Of a DNA stretch of 64,000 nt, positions 42,523 through 54,056 are shown one piece after another (position 1 is the stretch's first letter; each line of letters starts with the position of its first letter). A program made the translations under genes and the position numbers. This DNA is from Fonsecaea monophora (taxonomy: Eukaryota; Ascomycota; Eurotiomycetes; Chaetothyriales; Herpotrichiellaceae): assembly GCF_001642475.1 (NCBI RefSeq), contig NW_019173935.1, positions 558,001 through 622,000 of the forward strand, written 5' to 3'. Below the pieces are notes generated by a model that worked only from the letters and a program-made list of their open reading frames with translations, was not told the origin of the DNA and did no database searches.

Positions 42523-45500
42523 TGTCATGTCATGCCATGCCATACCATATCATACCAGAAAAAACAGGCCTGACCAGCCAAGGCCAAGTCTTTTTCTTTT
42601 CGTATTTGCGCAGCAGGGCACTCGTTCTCGCTGTCCCGAAGTCTCACGCCACTTGAGAGAATACCATTGACAACCTTCCCTCCGTCCTGAATGACATGCA
42701 AAGGCTCTTCGTGCATACCCACACTTTTCAGCAGCGCAGTAGAGTCGGTGATATGATATTTATGGCATATATCCAGGAGCCTCGTTGGTCCGTAGTGGTG
42801 GCAGTGATGGTAGTGATGGCGCCGGGTGTCCAGGAGACCTTGTTTCTTCGGCAAAGTATAAAATAATACCAGGAACGCCGACTCATTGGATCCCTTATAT
42901 GCTCTTTCGGGGCTGGCACAAGATCCTTGGAGACAGATTTGGCAGCTATTTAACATTGACATTGGCCGAGGAGAGGAGACTGGGCTCGAGTCTGGATCTC
43001 GACCTGGACCTGCATTCTGAACCTGGATTGCCGCCTCGTAAATACCAGTCACTGGGGATTCTGGTTTCAACGAGGCCGTCGGTCCTCCGCGCAGAAACTG
43101 TACCTGTCGTCAACATCGATTGTTGTGTCAATAATGAGCATTGTGAGAGTGTGTAGTGTGATATCAGCGCCTCAACTCCCGGATCTGGCCTCCTCCCTCC
43201 AGGACATAACTTCCTCGGTGACGGCGTCCAGTCTATGAGCCGGATAAATGAATCTAGGACACCCACATCCTGGACCGCGTTATGTGCTCTTCTAGCGTGG
43301 ATGCTGGTTCAGTAGAGCGACAGAGGGAGTTTTTCAGCAGTGGGAGAACTGGGATCCAGGGCTGTTTGCTTGTCAATATATACCGTGTATGCCTCGGGGC
43401 TAGGCTCGGGGCTAAGTAAGAGGTAGGATATGGAAGGGAGCTTGAAGCTTCCGTGCCTGCGGCTTTCGAGTTGGTCTCTGGAGGATAGATGACGGTAAGT
43501 GTGTATTCAGACTTCAGATGGGGTTTCTTCTCTTCCCTTGTGATGGTCATCGGGACAGGTCGCTTTGGTGATGAGAGAGTGTAGACTCGAGGGAGTGGGT
43601 GAATAGGCTGAGTTTTCATCAACTGTACCGAGTCGAGATTTGACTTTGACGGCCATGAAACCTTTTCCCCCATTCGTTTTCCAATACGATGGGAATAGAA
43701 CTTTCTTTCCTCTCCCGTACATGAATCCCCATCTCGCACAGTCATCGTCGGTAGAGAGACAGTGTATGGCTTCTGCAGTCCCGTCGACGCCAGCGTAGAG
43801 ACTTTGAAAATGAGGTGTCTCTATCAGGGGCTGGATGGTGAGTCTCGTCAACACACGATCATTGCGGACTGATGACCTTGTAAGGGGGGGAGATACGGGG
43901 AATGGAGAGTGATCGAAGGAATGGGAGGAATGTAACACCATCTCCTGCCTCTCTCACTCTGTCCCTCTCTCTATTGTCCAAGTGAAGCAGGAACTCATCA
44001 TCCTTTGTCAGATACGGTAGCCAGATACTGTAGCACCCGCTCGTCTATCCCCTTCACGGAGGATTTTTGTGGGAGCTGCTCCACGGTCGAGGGAGATGTG
44101 TAGTTGTCCCGGCTTAAGAGAGTGTCAAGGAGTCAAGGGGGAAGGAGAGCCTGGTCGTGGCGCTGACCAAGAGCACCACTGACCAACTAACGAAGGATGT
44201 TTTGATCCTTGGTTGATTGTTTCGACGAACTTGTTGGGGCTACAGTTTCGGGTGGTGGCGGTGGTGTTAGTCAAGGATGATTCAGGATCCCAGACTCTCT
44301 CTCATGGGGCATGGCTGGAATGCTTTCTGTTGGCTGTGCCGTGGCAATACGTTCTCAGGGGGTGGGATTGAGGGATTTCAACGGGGGTTTGGAGGGAACA
44401 CTGACGAGGCGACGGTGACATTCATCCTCCCCAGCGGTTTCAGCGGGTCGAGGATTGACGGAGGATTCCCATCGCGACATTCTTTTGAGTAGTCATTGTC
44501 AACTCTGAGAGCTGGGGCTTGACTTGGCTGGGGTGGGAGAGGCTGAAGCAATCACTGGTGCTGACCAAATCCAGCCCTGTCGTGCCACATGGACGGAGGC
44601 TCCAGGCAGGGGGTGTGAATGGGTAAGGATTTAGGAGGTGGTGGAAGCGACAAAGATGTGAGCATGTTTCCGCAACCACTGATTCGAGACCAGATCAGCC
44701 TCATGTAGGTAAAGACTTGGATCCTGGATGAGGACCATGAGGAAGACCCATGAATGAGACAGGATCTCCGACCATCCTGTGAGGGACTTGTATTGTGTAG
44801 GTAGTCTGTATACCTGTCTAGTGTCGATGACCAAAGGGGCAGGTTCCCCCCAGCTCCTCCATCATCAGTCAGCAGAGCTCAAGGCCTAGATGTGTAGAAC
44901 GTGTAGATGCCTCCAGGACGAAGTTGATGACAAAGGTCCTAGGTAGCGAGAGAGAGAGAGCCCCATGTAGGTTGGCTATTGGGTAAACTTGTACACGTAC
45001 AACTCGGTGCATTCCCCACAGAGCCGGGAATCCAGAATATCAGGTCGAATTGGACCATTCATTGCACCTGGTATACCTGGGACTCCCCCGGTGACAAAGC
45101 GACTATTCAGCCATTCACTCCTCGAGACTCGAGGGACATAGGCTTCTGGAAAGGATATATTCCCAAAAAGGAAATCGTCACCTTCCTACATTTCCCTCTA
45201 TCGGGATTAGATCAGGATTCGTTTCGTAGGATGTAGTTGACAACCTCGCCCGTCGTGCATCTATGGGTTAGAGTGGGGGACCGGGTCCCATGCCTTGTTG
45301 AGACCCAATGCTTCCTCCTCAATTCTCCACCAGACCGTCCCGCCTGTGTGTCTGCCTGCCTGCCAGCCTGCCGGCCTGCACAGTCAAGGCCCTGTGGACC
45401 TGCTCGCCCCCGCTCTTCTGGAGGGAACTTGACTAGAATGCTCCAGCAAGGCAAGATTACGAGGAGCAAAGAAGTTTCCAACATTCCACGGGAAACAACG

Positions 45501-45591
45501 ACGAAGAGGTAAGTGCCCCTTCCGAAAGGGGTTTAGGTTTGTCACAAAGTCTCCACTTCTGCTCTGGCTCTGGTATAGAGTAATAGACTAC

Positions 45592-45609
45592 CTACTCGGT
45601 ACCGAGTAG
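45592..45609. repeat. Perfect 18-base palindrome
   Basis: CTACTCGGTACCGAGTAG is a perfect palindrome centred on GGTACC. Related GTACTCG/CGAGTAC motifs recur in this gene-poor tract. Confidence 0.75.
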
Positions 45610-45620
45610 AGGACCTAGAC

Positions 45621-45647
45621 GGGTAGGGTAGGGCAGGGTGGGGCGGG
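45621..45647 (+). other. G-quadruplex-type G-rich run
   Basis: Six G-runs of three or four spaced by 1-2 bases start with GGGTAGGGTAGGGCAGGG. Four or more G3 tracts with very short loops are the classic quadruplex-forming pattern. It begins 12 bases after the 18-base palindrome. Confidence 0.6.
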
Positions 45648-46960
45648 TTCAATGGATCCAATGTGCTCCGGGCATAAGTACGTGGGTACGTGGGTACCCC
45701 GTAGTGGGTTTAGAGTGTGTGGTACCCAGGTACCTACCCCTGCCTTACCTGCCTTGCCTGCCTTGCCTTGCGTTGCCTTACTCATTTAGCGAGAACAAGC
45801 TACATACTCACTCGTAATATCGACAAGTGTGATTGAATCCTCAACAGGGGGATCAACCCACCGGGCCTGCCTGGTAGGGTCGAGTACTAGATAATCCTTT
45901 GCCGAAAAACCTCGTACTGTACCGAGTATAGTGTGTATGTAAGCACAGCCCAACCCAACCCGGTCCAGTCCAGTCCAGTCTAGCCCCCAAAGGTGGTTTC
46001 CACAGCCATAACTCACCCTGTGGCTTGACATGGGGAGGGGGGAACTCTGCATAACTCAACTCGTACATGGTGGTGGTGAATAGTGCGCGAAGAATAAACT
46101 CCGCTCCGTCGAGAACAAAGGAGACAGGCTTCCCCCGCTCGGTTGGGACGGAGTATCGAGCGTCTCCCCGATCAGATCAGACCTAGCCAGACCAGACGAG
46201 ACGAGCGAGACTCGACCCCAGGGTTAATTAGTCAGGTAGTTGATTGGTTGGTGTTCTTTGGACGAGGCAGAGCCCAGCCATCAAATGAACCCTGGAGCCA
46301 CGCATCGATTTAGCCCCCTCTCTCCTTTCATCTCCCTATACTTTGATGGCCAGACAGACAGACAGACAGATCGAAAGTAGACACCGAAACAACCTCATGC
46401 GGATGGAATGGCTCCCAGGGTTTGTTTTGATCACCTGCCGCACTATTCACGGGAACAACGTACAAAAGGGGGCTTTCCTCCGTTGTTTTGGCCCTGTTTT
46501 GTGTAAAAGGCTGGTAAGCAGGCAGGCTAGATAGGCTAACGGAGATGATGGGAGTTGGGGCGCATTTGGGTGGTGGTTAGTTAGCCATGCAGCCAGCCAG
46601 CCAGCAAACCTTCTCACCAGGATCTGGAAAGGAAGACTCGTAATACTCGGCACTTCGAGTGATGAGTGTAGCTTGTGGCGGATGAAGCAACAATACCGAC
46701 GATAGGAAGATCCTCCAGTGTCAAAGGGCAGTTGGGCGGCATTGCTCCCTGTCCAGCAGGGCACAATCACCAGATCGGCGTTTTGTATGTACCAGCTCTA
46801 TGAGAGTTGCATGTCACATCTGTCTCTCCCAAACATGGGTGTGATGATCGTATTGCTTTTGAAAGACGAGGGATCCATCTCACTCGTCGAGTGTCGTCTT
46901 GGTCGACTGTGTCTGAAAATGCGAAAGTGGGAAACGCGAATTGAACAGCATGACGAGACC

Positions 46961-47529
46961 TCACGGCTGCTTCGCGGCAGCCTTGTCGTGCAAGTCTCCT
47001 TCGGCCCCGACTTTCACACTCTGGTCAATCTTCTGTGCCTTGCCCTGCGCCATTCCCGTCCGCCCTTCCAACGCCTCATTCACACTGTCACTCAGCGACT
47101 GTCCACCACTACTGATCTCGGGCAAACTGTATATCCCAGTCGACGATTTGGTGGATAACATCTTTCCTCCGACGTCGCGGTCTACCGAAGTCTTGACGCC
47201 GTAGTTGGATTTCTGCTCGTCGATGGTGTTTCTGGAATACGTGCAACATGACATGAACGAGTTAGCGAGTTGGGCAGATCAACACTAACTTGAGAAAGGC
47301 CAATTGAATCACAGACGGTTGGGTGTATCTTTTGAGTTTTAGGATCCGTTCACTTGTGGTTCATTCTCCCGACTCGGAACACCCCTTTGGGCGGTTCCCA
47401 CAGTAGACTTTCTCCGAAGGAGCCGCGTACTGGGAATTCAAGCTTCACTTACCGTGCGATGCCGTGCTGCTTCGCGTCGAGTGACGTTGGGTCGAATTGG
47501 GCCGCGTGGCCGCCTTTGGAATCTGCCAT
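46961..47529 (-). CDS. Small hydrophilic protein of unknown function
   Basis: Two exons in coding order, 47529-47453 and 47231-46961, joined at GCACG|A (GTAAGT donor, CCAG acceptor, intron of 221 nt), give 115 residues. The protein starts MADSKGGHAAQFDPTSLDAK, has a Gly/Ser-rich middle with LPEISSGGQSLSDSVNEALEG, and ends in a Lys/Ala-rich tail (KAQKIDQSVKVGAEGDLHDK). It has no cysteine, signal peptide or membrane helix and is probably largely disordered. The in-frame ATG at 47703 could add 58 residues, but the shorter start is favoured by its compact, charged N-terminus. No family recognised. It is the only gene I can support between 41.9 and 52.6 kb. Confidence 0.55.
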
Positions 47530-49043
47530 GGCGAATGCGGTGGCCGGAGCGTCGAGTGTGATGAAACCAGTGATGAAGTCTTGTGGTGCAGTTGACCGAC
47601 TACGATATTCGCGATGCTGTACAGGCGGAGATCGATGAGAATTCGGTACATCAGGAAATGTCACTTTCTGAGGTTGTGGTGAATGCCCATAAAATGACGT
47701 CATATGACCTCACGCTGCATACAAGGCATAAAGGAGCTCAGCCTCGTCCACCCTCGTCAGCCTTGCTCTATCCCCGTGTCACACATCAAAATCCCCGTCA
47801 AATAACCCCGCCAAGGTGCCCGAATCTTTCTTCAAAAGACCCAATTCACTTTCCAGCGTCCAAGTCTCCAAGCTCAGGACAAGCAATGTCGGTGGAATCT
47901 TCACCTTGACACCAGACTTGGACATAGCGCGTTTTGAGGCAACTGCACACCTTTCGGCCTGCCTCTTTGGAAAGGTACTCTTTATAAGCACTAAATCCAT
48001 CGTGCACTGAGCAGATAGGAAGGAATCTGGCCGAAGACTGCGACTAAGCAATGATGAGTTTGAGCGTTGTGCGGAACCGAGTCAACCGAACAAGCCATCT
48101 CGAAATTGGCTATAGTGGTGGGTTGATGTCCAAACTTGTAGAATCACAATCGTGATACTTGTGGATTGAGACACTGTGGTTCAGCGTGGAGACACGGAAT
48201 CGAGGGATGTGATGTTGTTGCATTTGGTCCAGACAAGCAGACGACCATGTCCTAAAAGCATCTCATGGTGTAACAACAGTGAATAAGCCCAGAGGAAGGG
48301 ATGGTAACGAGCCTTCTGCCCAACTGACCATAAATGGGCCATCATACCTGTATGCAGCAAAGATAGCCATCTCTGCACGAGCCGTCTTGATGGTTGCCTG
48401 TTTTCGGTTTCCAGTCCGAAGGGTCACCTCTCACGGTGAAAAGCCGTCAGGAGTGAGTTGTTGAGAGGGTTAGGACTGAAATCCAGATCGCCGTCGAGAA
48501 GACTCCTTCTGAGTCTGCCACGGACTGTCTCTTCGGATATTTCGTCCCAGAATATCTTCCCTTGGCCTTGGCTGTCTGCGTAGTATCGTGACTTCGCGGG
48601 GATCATACTCTGGCTAGCACAAGGATCCAGAAAAAGCCAGGTAACCCAAGAATGAATGCCAAAGTCGACATTCTGACAGAGATTAGAGTTACAATGCCAC
48701 CACAGTCGATCGATTTGGCTATCACAATGTCAATTCTCTACTGCGGCGAAAGCAAGAGAAGTTCTTTTTCCCAAAACCACGGCAGATGGTGGAAGGAGGC
48801 TCGTTTACACCTATATCACGTGGCTTTCCCTTCCCGTAGGACAACATCGGTATTTACGCAGTAGGGAACTAGGTAGCGTCGAGAAGAGTAGGCAGGTAGA
48901 ATATGGTCGGAAGGATATATTTCCGAAAGTGTAAAGGCCGCGTGCCGCCTCATGGTCAGACTAGCGAATTAGTGTCGTCGATACGGGTGGGGCCAGACGG
49001 AACCGGTCAGGCACAGACCAGGGGAATAATGTAACGGTGGGAG

Positions 49044-49060
49044 GTACTCGGTACGAGTAC
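49044..49060. repeat. Inverted repeat GTACTCG / CGAGTAC
   Basis: GTACTCG and CGAGTAC with a 3-base spacer (GTA). Same core as the palindrome at 45592-45609. Confidence 0.6.
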
Positions 49061-50489
49061 ACACCTTCTTAGAGTCACAGTATCGTGGCCATGCCCGTGG
49101 CCATCCAAGCTACAAGCACAAAGTACCGACACCAGCCGTGAGTCTTGTCTTTGTCCTTTGTGGAGACTTGTTCTTGGTACTTGGTACTTGGTAGTGAGTA
49201 CGAGGTAGACGCACAACAAATCCACCAGGAACCTGCTCTTTACGGTTTAGTTTCTTCACCGCGGCTCCAACACCCCCTCCACTCGTGACACCAGCCACAA
49301 GTAGATATCCCAACTTTTTCACAGTGTCCAAGGCTGTCTGTCTGTGCCAGTAACAGGAGATACCCCGGATTGTCTCCGTTGTTGCTTATGCGAAATACAT
49401 TTCCTGTCGGTTGGCGATTATCAAACGACACTAACTGTTTGCATCCATCCATCCTATCCAATGTATACTTGTATACCTGGTTGTGGTACCTACAGTGCGA
49501 TAGATACTGACCTCTGTCACGGGCTTTGTGTAGTCAGCCATGCTGAAAGTACTTCAAGGTCAAGCTTCGATAAGCTTTTCTTGGAGGGGAACGCTTGAAC
49601 GATTCTCCGTGCCCCCCCATTGCGGCCCCTACCTACCAACCCGCTATAACTAGTCGTATGGAATACTATCCTGGTCAAAGGGGGATCGACGTGCTTTGGA
49701 CAAGTGGATAAACTCAATCCGGTTGGTCTCCCCCCCCTCTCCTCTCGCCTCCATGACTAAGAAACCGGATAGAAAAAAACAAGGCTGGCACCTGGCAAGC
49801 GAACCCAGATTTAGTCTCTAGAATAATCAAGAACAATCACCCCTCCCATCCCCTCCCCGCCCAGAGGCGGTGACAATGCAGAAAAAGGAAACGAGAAATT
49901 TGTTCATTCTTTCCGATTTGCTTGGGCAGAGCCAAGCGAGAAAAATCCGGAAACGAAGCCTGATTCGAACAGTTTACAGTTTTCCATTTCCGGTAAAGCG
50001 AGGATTTTCCCCCTCTAGTTTTTTGGGCGAAGTTTCTTCCCCCCTCCCGCGTGATTATTATTGTGGTCAAGATGTGTGATTTGCGAGGACTCGGGTAAGG
50101 TACTCGGGTACAGTACTCTTCTCGGGGACAGGAATAGAATATGTGCTTGTACTTGTATCCGTGCTCGTACCGTACACACATACACACATACATACCGAGT
50201 ACAACGCGGAGATATGCTGAGAAGGGGGAGTAGTCTAACTCAGGTTACAACCACCGTCTATAGCCTATCCCGTCCTCATACGATGGATAGAATATGTCCC
50301 TGTCTCATCCTCACAGGCACCAAACCGCCACTCTGTCTACTGCTACTCTCCTCCTGCTGTCAGCCGCCGGGGGATCGACTGTGTACCGACCCGTGAGATC
50401 TAAAAGGGCGTAGGGCGCCAGAAAATCCCCCTTGGAGAAAAGGAAGGAATGGGGCGGGGGGTCCTTTGTATCTCCTTTGCGCGGCTGTC

Positions 50490-50507
50490 GAGTACATTTT
50501 TGTACTC
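50490..50507. repeat. Hairpin-forming inverted repeat GAGTACA / TGTACTC
   Basis: GAGTACA-TTTT-TGTACTC has 7-base arms with a T4 loop and is followed at once by (ACGT)n to about 50522. It shares the GAGTAC core seen elsewhere in the tract. Confidence 0.6.
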
Positions 50508-50703
50508 CGTACGTACGTACGTAGTCACAAGCGATCAGGTAAAAGTAGATGTGCCGCCCCCCCGGACTTCTCTCTAACAAAATTAGGCCTGGGCCCTTGC
50601 GTACATAATTAAACTCGGAGATATATACAGATTCTGACATAAAACAAAAAAAAAGAGTGCCCTGTGAGCGCTACCGACGATCCCTTGTGCCTGTCCTTGT
50701 AGT

Positions 50704-50727
50704 CAGCCAGCCAGCCAGCCAGCCAGG
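50704..50727 (+). repeat. CAGC tetranucleotide microsatellite
   Basis: About five to six CAGC/CCAG units in tandem; similar shorter runs lie near 46587-46606. Confidence 0.7.
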
Positions 50728-52507
50728 CAGACAAGCGGAGAGTCCCAGATCCGTAACGACGCCAGGACCAGTCAGTAATGTTCTCGATACTTCGGAACGG
50801 GGATTAGCCTTTCGCTATGGGACGGATGGGATCGTCATGGTCAATGCGACTTGGTAAGATGGCAAGGTATGTGTGCGTGTTTTGAAGCATAAAATGGTCT
50901 AGTCGGCATATTTCCATCTCTTCGTTTGGGCCCGCTCCCCTGAAATGAAGCTTTGGTCTCGCGCTTTCTTTCGCGCTTTGGCCCAGTCAGATGTGGATTT
51001 GATCCCCGACACCAAAAGAATGTCAGATCTTGCTAGTTAATTAGTGAGTTAGTTAATGAGCCACTACTATTTAGTACAAGACTATGGGTAGTCAGAGGGA
51101 CCCGCGGAAGGCAAATTCCCCAAAAGGGTCTTCCCAGACGGGGCGTGCGGGTATAACCAGGGCTGTGTCAACCGAGGACCGACTGACACAAAAGATACTG
51201 GGGGGCTTCGGAGACAATACCTACCTAGAACAGCAGGGGGCTCTGCCACGAATGGGAAATTGATACGTCCGGCGCGAGTAGGACATATTCAAGTGGGGAA
51301 GATTTCATCCTTACCTGCCTCTATACCAAGAGATACCACAAGTACAGAGTACTAGCAGACTAGGTAGATGACTACTCGTTACATGGTTCTTTCGTTCCCA
51401 CTCGCTTCGTTCGCTAGGGTCTCTGGGTGCTATAGTGGTCGTAACTTTTCCATACATGGCTGACATGGATATGTTACAGAACAATGCAGTCAGCGGCTCC
51501 TGCTCCTAGCATTGAATCCCTTTCGCTTGCTCGGGCATGGAGCCTTATCAGGAGATTGAAAGTCGCACCCCTCAAGAGTACTGGGTAGATTGAACTGGTC
51601 GTGCCAAACTCGCAACAGCACAGCTCGCTCCCGACCCGGTCACCGGTCTTTGGTCTTTCCCGGTGTGAAGGGGGAAGAACTTCCCAAAGAGACATGGCTT
51701 CGAGTGCCTGCAAGAGCTCAACATCGGTTCCTCGTACCTTAGGCAATAAGGCCATGATGTAATTCCGCCTCGCCTGCTGGTGTCTGCCTGGTGGCTCGGA
51801 CTTGACTGCTCCGCAAACCAGCAAACCCCCGGTACAAGACGCAATGACTAAGACTGTTGGTGCCGATGGCGGCTGACAAAGAATCCCGGGCTTGTATAGT
51901 CTGGCCACTTGGATCCAAAGGGCCGACAGGCTGGTGGCTGGACGCTTGCAAAAGGGGGGAGGGGGGATCCTCGTCTGCGTGGTGTGCATGGATACGAAGA
52001 CCCTTGATGGTTCGACGGTGGAACTTGCCGCAACGACGACTATCGGCCAACGACGGGATTGATTGGTCGACCATGTAAGCCAGACGGGCGGCCGCTATGA
52101 CACCAATCGAAAAGGAATGGTTCCTCGACAAGTCCCACGGTCTAGCTTGCCGTTTCTTCGTGGGTATTTCTGTCTGGAATCTGCTTCAAACTGGAGAAAT
52201 CAGAACGCCAGTCTCGCTTTGACCACGGCCGACCCGCAACCAATCAGCGCATTTTTCTTCTTCTCAAAAACGGGAATAGTCTGATGGCGCTGCCGGCACG
52301 GAGTTGCCGATTGGATCGACCTCACTAGGCCCTGCTTGTTATCGCCGTTTCAACGCTGTGCGAGATCCTGCCCTCCTCAGGTCCAACTTCCTCATCACTA
52401 GCCCCCAGGGTTCGCCTGTACAAAGCATCATGGTCGATGGAGCTCAGGGATGAGTAATAGCGGAGAGCAGCCGTAGAAACATCCATCCTGGACCCCCTCC
52501 AAGGCTC

Positions 52508-52513
52508 TATATA
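52508..52513 (+). promoter_or_regulatory. TATA-box candidate for the regulator-like gene
   Basis: TATATA 106 bases before the ATG at 52614, in a promoter-like setting. Confidence 0.35.
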
Positions 52514-52613
52514 CCCCAGGACAACAATACATTATTGTCCAACAGGGAAGGGCCAAGTCACCCTGTCACTATAGACCTGCAAACACAACCAGTCCACCAC
52601 CGGCCAGCCAGCC

Positions 52614-54056
52614 ATGTCGAACCAAAAACCAGAGGGGAGGGTGTTCACCTTTGTAGACTATGATATTAACCGACGCGGAGTCACCGAGACAGCACGCGCG
52701 CACTTGATGAAGGATCGTGTGCGGTCCAAGAGAGAGGCTCGATCAGAATGGGTGTCTCGAAATCAGTTCTCGCCGTTGCGATGGATGCGGCCAAAAGAGG
52801 AAAATGCGCAGTCAAATCCAGATGGTTCCAATGCAACACCCTCCGGATTGGGCGAATCAGACGGGGCGACCAAACGCCGCATTTCCCATTATGCAGCCGT
52901 CATCGACTTCCAGAGGGATAGTGTCACGGTGTCACCATTTCTGAGGAAGCCTCGTTCAGAGTCACCACGGTCGAGAACTGCAGCTAAGGGCGAGCCACGG
53001 ACAAAGGGGGAGAGCCAGGGCAACAAACCGTCTCAACGGACCACGATCGACAGGAAGCGACGGGCAGAGTCGCCGAGGGAGAGCGACCTGGCAGAAGACT
53101 CCAGATTAAGCAACTCTCCATTTCCCTTTACCGACACCGAATCGCCCAGCTCCAGCGCCAGCGCCTATGATGCGGAGCGTCATTCTCCGCAGCTGCCCTC
53201 TAAATCGCGAAGGCCGAGCACGGAGAGTCGATCAGAATTCGGGTTATCGTTTCTCGAAAGCCTGAAGATCGAAAACACCCCCCCGGGGCAGCAGGCGACC
53301 CTCCACGAGCGCCTTTCAGGCTCCGAAGAAGAACCCCAATGCACGGTGGTGCGGGAACTCCAACAGTCGGTCGAAGGGTCGCGTATTGTCTTGACGCCCA
53401 CCGATCGTAATTTGATCCGGTACTTCGCGCTAAACGCAGCATCCATGTTGGGCTTGGACGTTTACCCGGATATCGTGCAAAAACACGACCCTGTGCTGCA
53501 GCTGTTTATCCCATTTGCTGTTTCGAGCCAATGGTGTTTTGAGACCATGATACTACTATTCAGCGCCAACCATTACCGCAAACACGGACCCCAGCCAGAG
53601 AGCGATCTGTTCGATGCCGAGAACCACTATCTCGCCGCTCGACAGAACTTCATCCTTGCACAAACCCGGCAGAGGATATCTGCCCTGGCCAATCACAAGG
53701 ACTCGAGTGATGAAGACGTCGTGGCTTTTTTGTTCTTGGCCCTTTCAGAGTACTGTGCAGGCCACCGACAAATTGGCCTCATGCACTTCAAAGCGTGGAA
53801 AGAATATTGCGAAATGCGACGAGTACTTGGCATCAGGCCCTGTGGCCTGCCCTGCAAGACCATTGTATGGTGGTGTATCTCGGTCTTGACTGAGAGTGAC
53901 GTATTGCTGGACTCTATAATCAATCCATCCACGAGGGCTCGGGTCAGGGAAGACCCAGGGAAGCTCTTTAGGTATTTTGAGAGTTTCAGTGCAGAGCAGT
54001 CTGGTGACACGAGCTTGTCGGTACCGGCAAAGCTGGACAGGCGGATTACCTGTTGA
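52614..54056 (+). CDS. Fungal transcription-factor-like protein without a zinc cluster
   Basis: A 480-residue intronless frame. The N-terminus has the FTFVDYDINRRGVTETARAH / LMKDRVRSKRE pattern common to a large fungal family annotated as transcription-factor-like: a short FV motif, then a basic RxHxMxxxRxRxR helix. Residues ~45-220 are disordered and rich in Ser, Arg and Pro. The C-terminal half, from about residue 255 (LTPTDRNLIRYFALNAASML) on, is helical and resembles the C-terminal half of Zn2Cys6 regulators (FIPFAVSSQWCFETMILLFSANHY, FLFLALSEYCAGHRQIGLMHFKAWKEY in part). No C6 zinc cluster is present. Probably nuclear; target genes unknown. It is shorter than many relatives and may end early relative to the full fungal-TF region. 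Confidence 0.65.
   Translation: MSNQKPEGRVFTFVDYDINRRGVTETARAHLMKDRVRSKREARSEWVSRNQFSPLRWMRPKEENAQSNPDGSNATPSGLGESDGATKRRISHYAAVIDFQRDSVTVSPFLRKPRSESPRSRTAAKGEPRTKGESQGNKPSQRTTIDRKRRAESPRESDLAEDSRLSNSPFPFTDTESPSSSASAYDAERHSPQLPSKSRRPSTESRSEFGLSFLESLKIENTPPGQQATLHERLSGSEEEPQCTVVRELQQSVEGSRIVLTPTDRNLIRYFALNAASMLGLDVYPDIVQKHDPVLQLFIPFAVSSQWCFETMILLFSANHYRKHGPQPESDLFDAENHYLAARQNFILAQTRQRISALANHKDSSDEDVVAFLFLALSEYCAGHRQIGLMHFKAWKEYCEMRRVLGIRPCGLPCKTIVWWCISVLTESDVLLDSIINPSTRARVREDPGKLFRYFESFSAEQSGDTSLSVPAKLDRRITC

Larger units (their letters stand above)
41906..46960. other. Gene-poor tract, left part (about 5 kb)
   Basis: No credible gene on either strand; the longest frames (181, 163 and 144 codons near 42525-43941, minus strand) have no domain-like content or sensible splice partners. 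The tract is full of short simple repeats (CATGTCATGC-type near 42522, TGCC-type near 45345 and 45745, GACA-type near 46350), two perfect 18-base palindromes and one G-rich run, listed separately. It lies between two convergent genes, where gaps this large are uncommon in such genomes. Confidence 0.5.
47530..52613. other. Gene-poor tract, right part (about 5 kb)
   Basis: Lies between two divergent starts. No credible gene; the best frame (171 codons, 51474-51989, minus) has no recognisable content. It carries many short GTAC-centred inverted repeats (49044-49060, 50490-50507), (ACGT)n near 50507-50522, a (CAGC)n run at about 50704-50727 and CA/TA runs near 50170-50195. Polypyrimidine and C-rich stretches near 49725-49755 and 49838-49860 resemble fungal promoter or leader DNA, so part may be a long 5' region of the gene at 52614. 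Confidence 0.45.

Noticed and set aside
42525..43941. Three minus-strand frames of 144-181 codons
   Set aside because: Low-complexity translations (for example His-rich runs from CAT repeats) and mutual overlap suggest chance.
46341..46370. CRISPR-like or regulatory array from the GACA repeats
   Set aside because: A simple tetranucleotide microsatellite with no unique spacers.
49960..50000. tRNA-like T-arm (GTTCGAATC on the minus strand)
   Set aside because: No matching A box, acceptor stem or anticodon arm could be found around it.
51474..51989. 171-codon minus-strand frame in the gene-poor tract
   Set aside because: No recognisable content or plausible extension by splicing; overlaps several other open frames of similar quality.
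41906..52613. Transposon remnant or RIP-mutated repeat
   Set aside because: No transposase, reverse transcriptase or integrase fragments, no long terminal repeats, and no strong AT bias or TpA excess visible by eye.
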